From the NCBI RefSeq assembly GCF_014395785.1, contig NZ_CP060713.1, positions 2,942,501-3,006,500 of the forward strand: a stretch of DNA of 64,000 bases, read 5' to 3'. This DNA is from Nocardioides mesophilus (GTDB taxonomy: Bacteria; Actinomycetota; Actinomycetes; Propionibacteriales; Nocardioidaceae). Below are positions 26,736 to 35,490 of the stretch, one piece after another. The position numbers and the translations under genes are program-made. The stretch's first letter is position 1; each line of letters opens with the position of its first letter. Below the pieces are notes generated by a model, which made no database searches, had not been told where the DNA came from, and saw only the letters and a list, made by a program, of their open reading frames with translations.

Positions 26736-27695
26736 TCAGACCAGGCCGAAGAACCGCTCCGGGATCCGCACCAGCGGCATCTCCCGCATCGTGGCGTCCT
26801 GGGCCCGACGGATCGCGCGGTAGAGCCCCTTCTGCTTGTGGACGATCACGGCGTCGAGATCGACCTGCCCGGGATCGAACTCCGGCACGCTGCCCGGGGG
26901 AACCGGGGCGACCACCTCGTCGAGGATGCTGACCAGCTCGTCGGCACCGCGTCCCCAGTTCGACGCAGCCGCCCGGCCGTCGAGGTCGACGACGCCGCGG
27001 CGCAGCCCCGCCATCACCCGCAAGGTTTCCCGGTCGTGGAACTTCAGGTGCATCAGGTAGAGCTCGGGGTCGATCCGGAACGGGGCCAGGACCCCGTGGG
27101 ACGCGGCCGCCCAGGGCGCCGCAACCTGCTTGATCGACGGCTTGCACATGATCGGCGTGAACTTGGCGAAGCGTCGCTGCCCCAGCACCGGCCGGCTGGT
27201 GTCGATGGGCCCCTCCACCGCGGGGTGGTGGGTGACGTTGAGGCCGGTGGCGCCGATCACCAGCGTGTCCTCCCGGCTTCGCAGGAACGACACCAGACCG
27301 TCGTGCCGCGCCGGGTCCGGCACCAGGAACTCGTCGACGTCGGTGAAGATCACCCAATCGTAGGTGTGCAGCAGTCCGTCGGCGATGCCGCTCATCAGCC
27401 CCACACGGTCCCGCTCGAAGGTCCCGCGGCCGCTGAACCCGGGAATCCGGTGCACGGTGCACGGAAGCCCGTCGGTCGAGCCGTCGGTGGAGTTGTCGTC
27501 GAAGACGATCAGGTTGTCCAGACCGACTTGACGACCGTAGTAGTCCAGCCAGCGGGGCAGCATGAGCGCCTCGTCACGGGCCACGGTCAGCACCGCGACC
27601 GCCGGTTCCGCACGCCCGGACGGGGCGCGGCCGTGCCGTTTCGCCAGTCGCGGCCGGTTGGCGGCGCCCTGCTCTTCTGCTCCCGGGTTGCTCAC
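26736..27695 (-). CDS. glycosyltransferase family 2/92-like protein
   Basis: 319 aa. GT-A fold signatures: AVLTVARDEALMLPRWLDYY, IVFDDNSTDGSTDG and the metal-binding VIFTDVDEFLVPD. The arrangement matches the glyco_tranf_2_4/GT92-like proteins that transfer sugars to surface glycans. No TM helices, so it is cytosolic. GTG at 27695 lies 7 nt after a TAGCCT box. Convergent with the cutinase-RCC1 gene; divergent from the exported EEP gene. Confidence 0.82.
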   Translation of the reverse strand: MSNPGAEEQGAANRPRLAKRHGRAPSGRAEPAVAVLTVARDEALMLPRWLDYYGRQVGLDNLIVFDDNSTDGSTDGLPCTVHRIPGFSGRGTFERDRVGLMSGIADGLLHTYDWVIFTDVDEFLVPDPARHDGLVSFLRSREDTLVIGATGLNVTHHPAVEGPIDTSRPVLGQRRFAKFTPIMCKPSIKQVAAPWAAASHGVLAPFRIDPELYLMHLKFHDRETLRVMAGLRRGVVDLDGRAAASNWGRGADELVSILDEVVAPVPPGSVPEFDPGQVDLDAVIVHKQKGLYRAIRRAQDATMREMPLVRIPERFFGLV

Positions 27696-27702
27696 GCGGT
27701 GA

Positions 27703-27708
27703 AGGCTA
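27703..27708 (-). promoter_or_regulatory. leaderless -10 box of the glycosyltransferase gene
   Basis: TAGCCT on the minus strand, seven bases from the GTG start at 27695. Confidence 0.45.
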
Positions 27709-27768
27709 CCGAGGGAGGGTCGCACCATGCCCCATGAGGTTCGTCGTACATGGGCGAAGCTGTCGCGT

Positions 27769-27774
27769 TATAGT
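27769..27774 (+). promoter_or_regulatory. -10 box (TATAGT) of the EEP-family gene
   Basis: TATAGT, the closest match to a consensus -10 in the window, sits six bases before GTG 27781, so the transcript is probably leaderless. Confidence 0.55.
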
Positions 27775-27780
27775 CCAGCG

Positions 27781-28875
27781 GTGCAGATGACGACCCGGGG
27801 TTGGAAGGCGCTCGCTGTTGCCGGCGTCGTCACTCTTTCCTCGGTGGGCGTCGGTCTCGCCCCGGCGTGGGTGGGACAGCCGGACCCGGTCCTGGTCCCG
27901 GTGGCCTTCCCGGCCTCAGAGGACCGCGCCGTGGTCGTCGACCACCCGGCCCGTGCCGCCGCGCTGTCCGAGGCGCGGACCACCCAGCGGCTCGCCGCGG
28001 TGCGCGCCAGCCGGTTGGCCGAGCGCCAGGCCGCCAAGAAGGCCGCCGAGCTCGCGGCGAACGCCAAGGCGAACGCGAAGCGGATCGCGGCGCGCGAGGC
28101 CGCCGCGGTCGAGGCCGCCGCCGAGACGGCCCGGGCAGAGGCTCCTTACGACTTCGTGCTCAGCGCGTTCAACATTCTCGGCAGCAACCACACCGCGCCC
28201 GGTGGTGACGCGTCCGGGTTCGCCCCCGGCCGGGTCCGCACCGAATGGGCCGTCGACCTCATCGCCCAGCACGGCAGCTCCATCGTGGGATGGTCGGAGA
28301 TCCAGAGCGACCAGCTCTCCGCGGTGATGCGCTCCACCGGCGGCCAGTTCGAGGCGTGGCCCGGTTTCACGCTCGGCGCCAAGGGCGTCCCGGCCTCGAT
28401 GATGTGGCGAACGAGCGAGTGGCGGGCGATCACGAAGAAGACCGTCGACATCCCGTTCGTCGGTCAGACCCGTCCGATGCCCTACGTCGAGCTGGAGAAC
28501 GTCGCGACCGGCCGGCGGATCTGGGTGATGAGCGTGCACAACGCTCCCAACGACCGCTCCGCCGAGCGCAACGTCGCCGAGAGCCGCGAGCTCGCGATCG
28601 TCCGCGACCTGGTGAAGACCGGGCTGCCCGTGTTCTTCCTCGGTGACATGAACGAGAAGGCGGAGATCTTCTGCGAGGTCACCGGCACCACCAGCCTCGT
28701 GTCCGCCTCCGGAGGGTCCAACGACGGCACCTGCCGGCCGCCGAGCGGCATGCGGGTCGACTGGATCTTCGGCAGCCGCAACGCCCAGTTCAGCGAGTAC
28801 CGCGCCGACCGGAGCCCGGCGGTCGCCCGGGTGACCGACCACGCCGTCATCGTGACGAGGGTGACGGTCCCCTGA
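27781..28875 (+). CDS. exported endonuclease/exonuclease/phosphatase family protein
   Basis: 364 aa. Signal/TM segment (LAVAGVVTLSSVGVGLAPAW), an Ala/Lys/Arg-rich helical spacer (about 55-118), then an EEP fold with all motifs: SAFNILGSN, VGWSEIQ (metal Glu), MSVHNAPND (His), FLGDMNEK (Asp/Asn), VDWIFGS and TDHAVI (catalytic His). A phosphodiesterase, either nuclease or phospholipid-active, acting outside the membrane. An ATG at 27787 is in frame. The long helix could bridge the wall. Confidence 0.83.
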   Translation: MQMTTRGWKALAVAGVVTLSSVGVGLAPAWVGQPDPVLVPVAFPASEDRAVVVDHPARAAALSEARTTQRLAAVRASRLAERQAAKKAAELAANAKANAKRIAAREAAAVEAAAETARAEAPYDFVLSAFNILGSNHTAPGGDASGFAPGRVRTEWAVDLIAQHGSSIVGWSEIQSDQLSAVMRSTGGQFEAWPGFTLGAKGVPASMMWRTSEWRAITKKTVDIPFVGQTRPMPYVELENVATGRRIWVMSVHNAPNDRSAERNVAESRELAIVRDLVKTGLPVFFLGDMNEKAEIFCEVTGTTSLVSASGGSNDGTCRPPSGMRVDWIFGSRNAQFSEYRADRSPAVARVTDHAVIVTRVTVP

Positions 28876-28924
28876 TCGTCGTCGACAGCCAGGGAGTTCG
28901 GCTGCGTCGGGCTCTGGAGGAGTC

Positions 28925-30406
28925 GTGCGACGTCTACTTCGACGACCATCTCGTGTGGTCGTTCTCGCCCCCGAACGGGGTCGCGACGCGGCCGGTGAGC
29001 GGCTGGTGCCCTGGCCCAAGGCGATGCGCTCCTGGCTGAGCGGCCCGTCACGGGTGCGGATCCAGGCCGGTGACCGGGTGGTGTTCGAGGAGGAGATCGT
29101 CTTCGGCGCCGGCGAGCGCGTGCGGTTCGTCGACAAGCAGGGCATCCCGATCATGATCGACAAGTGGGGGCTGATCCAGCGGCCCTTCACCGGCCGCGGC
29201 AGCCGGGTCGTCGAGGAGATGGTGGAGCGCACCGAGGAGATCCTGCACGTCATCTCCACCGAGTGCGGAGTGGACGCCTGGATCGCCTTCGGCACCCTGC
29301 TCGGCGCCGCCCGCGACGGCAAGGTGATCGGGCACGACTCCGACATCGACCTCGCCTACCTCAGCCACGCCGAGACCCCCAGCGCCGTCGCGCTGGAGAT
29401 GTTCGCGATGGCGCGCGCGCTGCGTCGGGCCGGCATGCGGGTCCTGAACAAGTCCGGCGCCTTCATCACGGTGATGTTCCCGGTCGCGGACGGCGGCACC
29501 GGCAGCATCGACTTGTACGCCTGCTTCTACGTCGGTGACCTGCTTCACGAGACCGCGACGGTCCGGGCACGGGTGCCGCGCAGTGCGATCGAACCCCTGG
29601 GTGAGCTGGAGTTCGAGGGCCGGATGCTGCCCGCACCCGCGGATCCCGCCCGGATGCTCGAGGTCTCCTACGGCCCGTCGTGGGCAGTGCCCGACCCGTC
29701 GTTCCAGCACCGGCCCGGCCCCGAGGTGAACCGTCGCTTCGCCCCGTGGTTCGGCTCGGTGATGCGGCAGCGTCGCGAGTGGGAGCGCTTCCACCGCAAC
29801 ACCGAGGAGACGACGGCCGAGACGGCCTCGGAGTTCGCGCACTGGGTGGCCGACCGGTTGGATCCCGGGGTCCACGTCGTCGACCTCGGCGCCGGCTCGG
29901 GCTCCGACGCCCTCTGCCTGGCGGAGGGCGGCTGGTCGGTGACCGGCCTCGACTACGCCCGCGGCGCCTTCCGGCACGCCCAGGCCGCCCGCCGGACCAG
30001 CTCCGCGGCCGTCGACCTGCGCGCGATGAACCTCTACGACCTGCGGGACGCGCTGACCATGGCCGCCTCGGTGGTGCACGAGCACCCAGGACCGAGGGCC
30101 CTCTACAGCCGCGACCTCCTCGACGCGCTCGAGTCCGACACCGTCGAGGTCTTCTGGCGGGTCGCCGACATGGTGCTGCGCGGTGAAGGTCGGGCCTTCC
30201 TGGAGTGCGGGACGAGGCCGGGTCCGGAGACCGCCGAGCCGGTGCCCGGAGGCAGGCGGCGCCCCGTGCCGTTGGCCGAGGTCGAGCGGGCGGTGCGCGA
30301 GCATGGCGGCCGGGTCGACGAGGTCGAGCACCTGCGGGTCGACCCCGGGCCCGGTGTTCCGGCCGGAGCGCCCGCGTGGAGGATGGCTGTGTCGTGGTCA
30401 CGCTGA
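28925..30406 (+). CDS. LicD family protein fused to SAM-dependent methyltransferase (true start probably upstream)
   Basis: 493 aa as an open frame. LicD/nucleotidyltransferase-like domain (FGTLLGAARDGKVIGHDSDI, about 125-250) followed by a class I methyltransferase (HVVDLGAGSGSDALCLAEGG, about 315-430). LicD proteins move phosphocholine or similar groups to teichoic acids and glycans. The first 20 residues (MRRLLRRPSRVVV) look like out-of-frame translation. Another frame upstream, from about 28860 (VVDSQGVRLRRALEESCDVY, DDHLVWSFSPP), reads as protein. One extra C in the run at 28968-28972 joins it to PERGRDAAGERLVPWPKAM. No ATG/GTG start is visible in that extended frame. Lies 50 bp before the sulfotransferase-like gene. 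Confidence 0.78.
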   Translation: MRRLLRRPSRVVVLAPERGRDAAGERLVPWPKAMRSWLSGPSRVRIQAGDRVVFEEEIVFGAGERVRFVDKQGIPIMIDKWGLIQRPFTGRGSRVVEEMVERTEEILHVISTECGVDAWIAFGTLLGAARDGKVIGHDSDIDLAYLSHAETPSAVALEMFAMARALRRAGMRVLNKSGAFITVMFPVADGGTGSIDLYACFYVGDLLHETATVRARVPRSAIEPLGELEFEGRMLPAPADPARMLEVSYGPSWAVPDPSFQHRPGPEVNRRFAPWFGSVMRQRREWERFHRNTEETTAETASEFAHWVADRLDPGVHVVDLGAGSGSDALCLAEGGWSVTGLDYARGAFRHAQAARRTSSAAVDLRAMNLYDLRDALTMAASVVHEHPGPRALYSRDLLDALESDTVEVFWRVADMVLRGEGRAFLECGTRPGPETAEPVPGGRRRPVPLAEVERAVREHGGRVDEVEHLRVDPGPGVPAGAPAWRMAVSWSR

Positions 30407-30455
30407 CCACCCCCAGCATCGGTGCCCAGCCGAGACGAGCCCGGGAGGGACGAGG

Positions 30456-31781
30456 ATGACCGAGCGTGTCTACCTGCACGTGGGGGCCCCGAAGTCGGGC
30501 ACGACGTACCTGCAGCGGGTGCTCGAGGCGAACCGGGACACGCTGACCGCGGCGGGCGTGCTGGTCGCTGGGGAGACGCACCTGCAGCTGGTGCATGCCG
30601 GCATGGTGGTCCGAGAAGACCCGCGCCTCGACGACCTGCCCCCTCGGGCGCGACAGTCCTGGGCGCGGCTGGTCGAGCAGGTCCGTGGCTGGCACGGCCC
30701 GGTGGCGGTGGTCAGCTACGAGCTGTTCGCGGGCGCGTCTGCGGACCAGGTCGCGACCGCGCTCGCGGACCTCGCCGGGCTCGAGGTGCACGTGGTGATC
30801 ACCGCCCGTGACTTCGCCCAGGCGCTGCCCTCGGCGTGGCAGGAGCGGCTGAAGTTCGCGCTCACCACCACGTTGGAGGACTGGAGCCCGCGCCCCGAGG
30901 AGGACGGCCCCCGCGCCGAGTGGGGTTGGCGGACGATGGACCCTGCGGGGGTGGCCGCCCGGTGGGGCCGCGACCTGTCCGCCGAGCACGTGCACGTGGT
31001 CACCGTGCCGCGGGCCGCCGACGGCCCGGACGAGCTCTGGCACCGCTTCGCCGCCGCGTGCCGCCTGGACGTGCCGGGGCTGGACCTGCGGGTCGAGCGC
31101 GCCAACGAGTCGCTGGGGCTGGTCGCCGCCGAGCTGCTGCGGCGGGTCAACGAGCAGGTGACGGCACCGATCACCGGCAACCGGGAGCAGGCGCGCTGGC
31201 TGCGCGACACCCTCGCCCACGGGGTGCTGGCCGGGCTCGACCGCGAGCCGATCGGCCTGACCGACGCGCAGTTCGAGGACGCGGTCGTCCGCAGCGAGGC
31301 CTGCATCGATACCCTGCGGTCCAGCTCCTACGACCTCCGAGGCGACCTGGAGGACCTGCGTGCGGTCCGTCCGGAAGGCCGGACGCCGCGCGAGGTGGCC
31401 GATGCGGAGGTGGCTGCGCTGGCGGCGCGGGCGCTGGTCGGTCTGCTCGTGCTGATGCGCGAGCGCACCGTCGAGGGCGAGGGGTCGGCCCCGGACGCGC
31501 CGGCAGCCGCCGTACCCCCGTCGACGGCGAGAGGGCGGGTCAAGGGCATTGCCAAGACCCTGCTGCAGGGGTCGGGCGCCCGGGTCCTGTCGCGGGAGAA
31601 CCAGCGGCTCCAGGATCGTGTCGCCGTGCTGGAGCAGACGCTGCAGGAGCGCCGACGCACCCAGCTTCGGGTCGCCGAGCTCACCGACCTGGTGACCGAG
31701 CTGCTGCTGCCTGTCTCCGGTCGTGACGAGGCGGCGATGCGCTCCGCGCTCGAGGAGTACCGCAAGGTGTCCTCGTCGTGA
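30456..31781 (+). CDS. sulfotransferase-like P-loop protein
   Basis: 441 aa. The N-terminus YLHVGAPKSGTTYLQRVLEA matches the PAPS-binding 5'-phosphosulfate loop of sulfotransferases. Further on, VVITARDFAQALPSAWQERL fits the 3'-phosphate binding region (R/S with Trp). The last 120 residues become a charged coiled coil (RENQRLQDRVAVLEQTLQER). A sugar or lipid acceptor is likely from the LicD and glycosyltransferase neighbours. GGGAGGGACGAGG upstream supports ATG 30456. The stop overlaps the next GTG. Confidence 0.75.
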   Translation: MTERVYLHVGAPKSGTTYLQRVLEANRDTLTAAGVLVAGETHLQLVHAGMVVREDPRLDDLPPRARQSWARLVEQVRGWHGPVAVVSYELFAGASADQVATALADLAGLEVHVVITARDFAQALPSAWQERLKFALTTTLEDWSPRPEEDGPRAEWGWRTMDPAGVAARWGRDLSAEHVHVVTVPRAADGPDELWHRFAAACRLDVPGLDLRVERANESLGLVAAELLRRVNEQVTAPITGNREQARWLRDTLAHGVLAGLDREPIGLTDAQFEDAVVRSEACIDTLRSSSYDLRGDLEDLRAVRPEGRTPREVADAEVAALAARALVGLLVLMRERTVEGEGSAPDAPAAAVPPSTARGRVKGIAKTLLQGSGARVLSRENQRLQDRVAVLEQTLQERRRTQLRVAELTDLVTELLLPVSGRDEAAMRSALEEYRKVSSS

Positions 31782-32005
31782 TCGGCGAGGTACGCCGCCG
31801 GGTGAGCTCGGTCTCCGGGATCGGCGAGGTGCGGGAGCTGCGCCGGCGGGTGGAGTCGCTTGAGGACGCGGTCGCCGAGGAGGCGGTCCTCGACGAGCTG
31901 CTCGGCCGTCAGGTCGACGAGCTCGGTGCTGTGGTCGTCGCACTGGCCGAGCGCGCAAGCTCCCGCTCAGGACCGCCGTACGACGGTGCGCCGGCGCGGC
32001 TGTGA
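31778..32005 (+). CDS. small coiled-coil protein
   Basis: 75 aa, start overlapping the sulfotransferase-like stop (GTGA). The core GEVRELRRRVESLEDAVAEE, then LLGRQVDELGAVVVALAERA, has heptad spacing of hydrophobic residues, so a short coiled coil is expected. It may pair with the coiled-coil tail of the preceding protein. No family recognised. Confidence 0.6.
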   Translation: MIGEVRRRVSSVSGIGEVRELRRRVESLEDAVAEEAVLDELLGRQVDELGAVVVALAERASSRSGPPYDGAPARL

Positions 32006-32029
32006 GAAAGACCGCACACCGCCAGACCG

Positions 32030-32049
32030 CTTTGTGGCGCCCGCCACAG
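32030..32049. promoter_or_regulatory. hairpin/inverted repeat upstream of the acyl-CoA dehydrogenase gene
   Basis: TGTGGC and GCCACA flank a GCCC loop in the 144-bp gap before fadE. It could end the sulfotransferase transcript or serve as an operator. Confidence 0.35.
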
Positions 32050-32149
32050 CACACGCTGCCCCGGCCGCGCCATACTCGCCCCAGCCACCGGATACTCATC
32101 GGTAGGTAAGTCGTCGAGCGCCACCACCACACCGGGAAGGACGTGCCGC

Positions 32150-33346
32150 ATGGCCCGCCTCTGCGAGACCGAGGGTCTCACCGACATCCAGGAAGAGATC
32201 CTCAAGACCGTCCGCGCGTTCGTCGACGAGAAGATCCTCCCGGTCGCCACGGAGCTCGAGCACCGCGACGAGTACCCGACCGAGATCGTCGAGGGGCTCA
32301 AGGAGCTCGGCCTGTTCGGGCTGATGATCCCCGAGGAGTACGGCGGCCTGGGGGAGTCGCTGCTGACCTACGCCCTCGCCGTGGAGGAGATCGCCCGCGG
32401 CTGGATGAGCGTGTCCGGCATCGTCAACACCCACTTCATCGTCGCCTACATGCTGCTCCAGCACGGCACCGAGGAGCAGAAGCAGAAGTACCTACCGCGG
32501 ATGGCCACCGGCGAGGTCCGCGGAGCGTTCTCGATGTCCGAGCCGGGCTGCGGCTCGGACGTGTCGGCGATCAAGACCAAGGCCAGGCGCGGCGACGACG
32601 GTGACTACACCATCGACGGCCAGAAGATGTGGCTGACCAACGGCGGCTCGGCCAACCTGGTCGCGGTGCTGGTCAAGACCGACGAGGGCGCCGACTCGGT
32701 CTACCGGAACATGACCACCTTCCTGGTCGAGAAGGAGTCCGGCTTCGGGGAGACCGCGCAAGGTGTCACCGTGCCGGGCAAGATCGAGAAGATGGGCTAC
32801 AAGGGGGTCGACACCACCGAGCTGATCTTCGAGGGCCACCGGATCGCGGCCGACCAGATCCTCGGCGGCCAGCCTGGCAAGGGCTTCTACCAGATGATGG
32901 ACGGGGTCGAGGTGGGCCGCGTGAACGTCGCGGCCCGCGGGTGCGGCGTCGCCCACCGGGCCTTCGAGCTCGGCGTCGCCTACGCCCAGCAGCGGGAGAC
33001 CTTCGGCAAGAAGATCGCCGAGCACCAGGCCGTGCTGTTCCGGCTGGCCGAGATGGGAACCAAGGTCGAGGCCGCCCACCAGATGATGGTCAAGGCCGCC
33101 CGCACCAAGGACTCCGGTCAACGCAACGACCTCGAGGCCGGGATGGCGAAGTACCTCGCCAGCGAGTACTGCTCGCAGGTCGTCGAGGACTCCTTCCGGA
33201 TCCACGGCGGCTACGGCTTCTCCAAGGAGTACGAGATCGAGCGGCTCTACCGCGAGGCGCCGATGCTGCTGATCGGCGAGGGCACGGCCGACATCCAGCG
33301 GATGATCATCGGCAGGCGGCTCCTCGAGGACTACAAGCTGCGGTGA
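32150..33346 (+). CDS. acyl-CoA dehydrogenase
   Basis: 398 aa, standard length. Flavoprotein of fatty- or branched-acid oxidation. Three domains are visible: helical N-domain, beta domain with AFSMSEPGCGSDVSAIKT, and C-domain with QRETFGKKIAEHQAVLF and RIHGGYGFSKEYEIERLYRE. The likely catalytic Glu is in IGEGTADIQRMI. A preference for short or branched acyl-CoA is inferred from that Glu position. GGGAAGGA precedes the ATG. Confidence 0.92.
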   Translation: MARLCETEGLTDIQEEILKTVRAFVDEKILPVATELEHRDEYPTEIVEGLKELGLFGLMIPEEYGGLGESLLTYALAVEEIARGWMSVSGIVNTHFIVAYMLLQHGTEEQKQKYLPRMATGEVRGAFSMSEPGCGSDVSAIKTKARRGDDGDYTIDGQKMWLTNGGSANLVAVLVKTDEGADSVYRNMTTFLVEKESGFGETAQGVTVPGKIEKMGYKGVDTTELIFEGHRIAADQILGGQPGKGFYQMMDGVEVGRVNVAARGCGVAHRAFELGVAYAQQRETFGKKIAEHQAVLFRLAEMGTKVEAAHQMMVKAARTKDSGQRNDLEAGMAKYLASEYCSQVVEDSFRIHGGYGFSKEYEIERLYREAPMLLIGEGTADIQRMIIGRRLLEDYKLR

Positions 33347-33402
33347 GGCGCACCGGCGCGCACCGGCCCGCGACGGCCCGGGGTGCGTGAGAGGCTGCGG
33401 AC

Positions 33403-34446
33403 ATGCGGATCGTGGAGGCGTTTCGTCGTCAGGCAGAGGCCTGCTCGAACCTCGGCTCACCCATGTACGCCGAGCTGCTGGACCGGCTGGTGGCCGACCT
33501 GGAGGCCGGCGGGCCGTCCGCGACGGTGCTCGCCGGGCACGAGCACGATCCGGGACCGTCCGCGCTCGGGCTGCGGCTGCTCGGCAGCGTGCACCGGCTG
33601 GTCCTCGAGCGCCGGGCCGGTGAGCTGGCCACGTTCTACCCCTCGGTCGGCGGCACCTGGGAGCCCGAGGGTGGCTGGGTCGCCTTCCGGGACCTGCTCG
33701 ACCGGCAGCCGGACGCGGTGCGGGAGTGGCTCGACCGGCCACCGCAGACCAACGAGGTCGGCCGGGCCGCCGCACTCGTCGGCGGCCTCCTGCACCTCGA
33801 GGACCCGTTCCGGTTGCCGGTGCGGTTGTTCGAGATCGGGGCGTCCGGCGGGCTGAACCTGCTGGCCGACCGGTTCGCCTACGTCGACGAGTCCGGCGCC
33901 GTCCACGGCGACCCTGCCTCGCCCGTGCTGCTGGAGAACGCCTGGCGCGGACGGGCGTTGCGGCCCTGGCCGGCGCTCGGGTTCGTCGAGCGCGCCGGCT
34001 GCGACGTGATGCCGGTGGACCCGCGCACCACCGAGGGACGCACCACGCTGACGGCGTACGTCTGGCCCGACCAGACCGCCCGCTTCGAGCGCCTGCGCGG
34101 CGCGCTGGCGCTGGCGGCCGAGCACCCCTACGAGGTCCGGAGGCAGAGCGCCGTCGACCTCGTCGCAGGGCTGGAGCTCCGGCCCGGCACCACCACCGTG
34201 CTGTGGCACAGCGTGATGTGGCAGTACCTCTCCTCGCCGGAGCAGGACGCCGTGTCGGACCGGGTCGCCGCCCTCGGCGCGCAGGCCACCGACGAGGCGC
34301 CGTTCGTGCACCTGTTCCTCGAGCCGACCCGGCGCACCCCGGACAGCGCGCACGACTTCCTGGTGGTGCTCCAGACCTGGCCGACAGGGGAGCAGCGCTT
34401 CCTCGGTGACTCCGTGGGCCACGGGCTGCCCACCACCTGGGACTAA
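33403..34446 (+). CDS. DUF2332 domain-containing protein
   Basis: 347 aa. Conserved DUF2332 features: AFRRQAEACSNLGSPMYAEL at the N-terminus, LFEIGASGGLNLLADRFAY in the middle and VLWHSVMWQYL near the end. The EIGASGGLNL stretch resembles a SAM-binding glycine loop, so a methyltransferase-like fold is possible. Function unknown. ATG at 33403. Confidence 0.85.
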   Translation: MRIVEAFRRQAEACSNLGSPMYAELLDRLVADLEAGGPSATVLAGHEHDPGPSALGLRLLGSVHRLVLERRAGELATFYPSVGGTWEPEGGWVAFRDLLDRQPDAVREWLDRPPQTNEVGRAAALVGGLLHLEDPFRLPVRLFEIGASGGLNLLADRFAYVDESGAVHGDPASPVLLENAWRGRALRPWPALGFVERAGCDVMPVDPRTTEGRTTLTAYVWPDQTARFERLRGALALAAEHPYEVRRQSAVDLVAGLELRPGTTTVLWHSVMWQYLSSPEQDAVSDRVAALGAQATDEAPFVHLFLEPTRRTPDSAHDFLVVLQTWPTGEQRFLGDSVGHGLPTTWD

Positions 34447-34530
34447 ACCTCTCGACCACCAGGGGCCGCCGTGACAGGGTGGCACCACCCCCGCGACGGC
34501 GCCGGGGACTCGACGCTGGAGATGGCACCC

Positions 34531-34727
34531 ATGACGCAGAAGCAAGGCTCCGACAACGGGGCGGGCAACGACGACATCAAGGCCAAGATGCGCGAGGCGC
34601 TCGACCGCAAGCAGGCCCACGACCACCCGAGGACGGCGCCGGCTCCCGGTCCAAGGCCCACGGGCCCGAGGTTGTCGGCGGGGCGCCGAAGATGCACCGT
34701 CGCAAGGCCGGAGGCGGCGGGAGCTGA
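34531..34727 (+). pseudogene. DUF5302 small protein, frame broken by one missing base
   Basis: The start MTQKQGSDNGAGNDDIKAKM, then REALDRKQAHDHP, is the N-terminal half of DUF5302 proteins. The second half (EDGAGSRSKAHGPEVVGGA, then PKMHRRKAGGGGS and a stop) lies in another frame. One extra C in the CCC at 34626-34628 restores a 65-residue protein of normal length. An ATG at 34522 is also in frame. It is most likely a sequencing slip. Function of the family unknown. Confidence 0.7.
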
Positions 34728-34756
34728 TCGGCCAAGGCTGTCCCTGCCGCGTGGCC

Positions 34757-34815
34757 GGGGTCGGCCCCGCCATCGAGTGGGAGAAGCGTTTTTTATCGCT
34801 GTCGGGGCCGACCCC
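34757..34815. repeat. 13-bp perfect inverted repeat with an AT-rich loop
   Basis: GGGGTCGGCCCCG (34757-34769) and CGGGGCCGACCCC (34803-34815) are exact reverse complements. The 33-base loop holds AGCG-TTTTTTAT-CGCT, one of the few T-runs in the window. It lies between DUF5302 and MaoC genes and may be a terminator or a regulatory cruciform. Confidence 0.7.
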
Positions 34816-34876
34816 GCCCGCGCGTCCGTGACCGTCGTCCGGCATCCTGTCAGCGAGTCGAGGCGAGGAGCAGCGG

Positions 34877-35407
34877 ATGCAGTTCGGGCGGAGCTACGAG
34901 GAGTTCGAGGTCGGGGCGACGTACAAGCACTGGCCGGGCAAGACGGTCACGGAGTACGACGACCACTTGTTCTGCCTGCTGACGATGAACCACCACCCCC
35001 TGCACCTCGACGCCAACTACGCGGAGAACACCACCCAGTTCGGGCGCAACGTGGTGGTCGGCAACTACGTGTACTCGCTGCTGCTCGGCATGAGCGTCCC
35101 CGACGTCAGCGGCAAGGCGATCGCCAATCTCGAGGTCGAGTCGCTGCGTCACGTGGCGCCCACGTTCCACGGTGACACCATCTACGGCGAGACCACTGTG
35201 CTGGACAAGTGGGAGTCGAAGTCGAAGGACGACCGCGGCGTGGTGCACGTGGAGACCATCGGCTACAACCAGGACGGCACCGTGGTGTGCGTCTTCCGTC
35301 GCAAGGTGATGGTGCCCAAGGACAGCTACCTGGCCGAACGGGGCGGCGAGCAGCCGGCCCGTCCCGCTCCGGTCCCGGACAGGAACTGGCCCGGCCGCGA
35401 GGTGTGA
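34877..35407 (+). CDS. MaoC family dehydratase
   Basis: 176 aa hot-dog-fold hydratase. FGRSYEEFEVGATYKHWPGK leads into the catalytic region (LLTMNHHPLHLDANYAENT), where the Asn-His pair is in place of the usual Asp-x4-His. RNVVVGNYVYSLLLGMSV and the C-terminal strands follow. It resembles the mesaconyl-CoA/enoyl-CoA hydratase type that pairs with CitE-like lyases; such a gene is at 21.4 kb. GAGGCGAGGAG is upstream of the ATG. Confidence 0.86.
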   Translation: MQFGRSYEEFEVGATYKHWPGKTVTEYDDHLFCLLTMNHHPLHLDANYAENTTQFGRNVVVGNYVYSLLLGMSVPDVSGKAIANLEVESLRHVAPTFHGDTIYGETTVLDKWESKSKDDRGVVHVETIGYNQDGTVVCVFRRKVMVPKDSYLAERGGEQPARPAPVPDRNWPGREV

Positions 35408-35490
35408 GCGTCGTCACGCCCGGGTATCACGCGCCTGACCGGCCGTCTCGATTGGCGGACAACGCGGACATCCTGGCAAGGTGATGCGAC

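Noticed and set aside
22442-32005. Prophage or integrative element
   Set aside because: No integrase, tRNA, att-like repeats, phage structural genes or transposase; GC content looks similar to the flanks.
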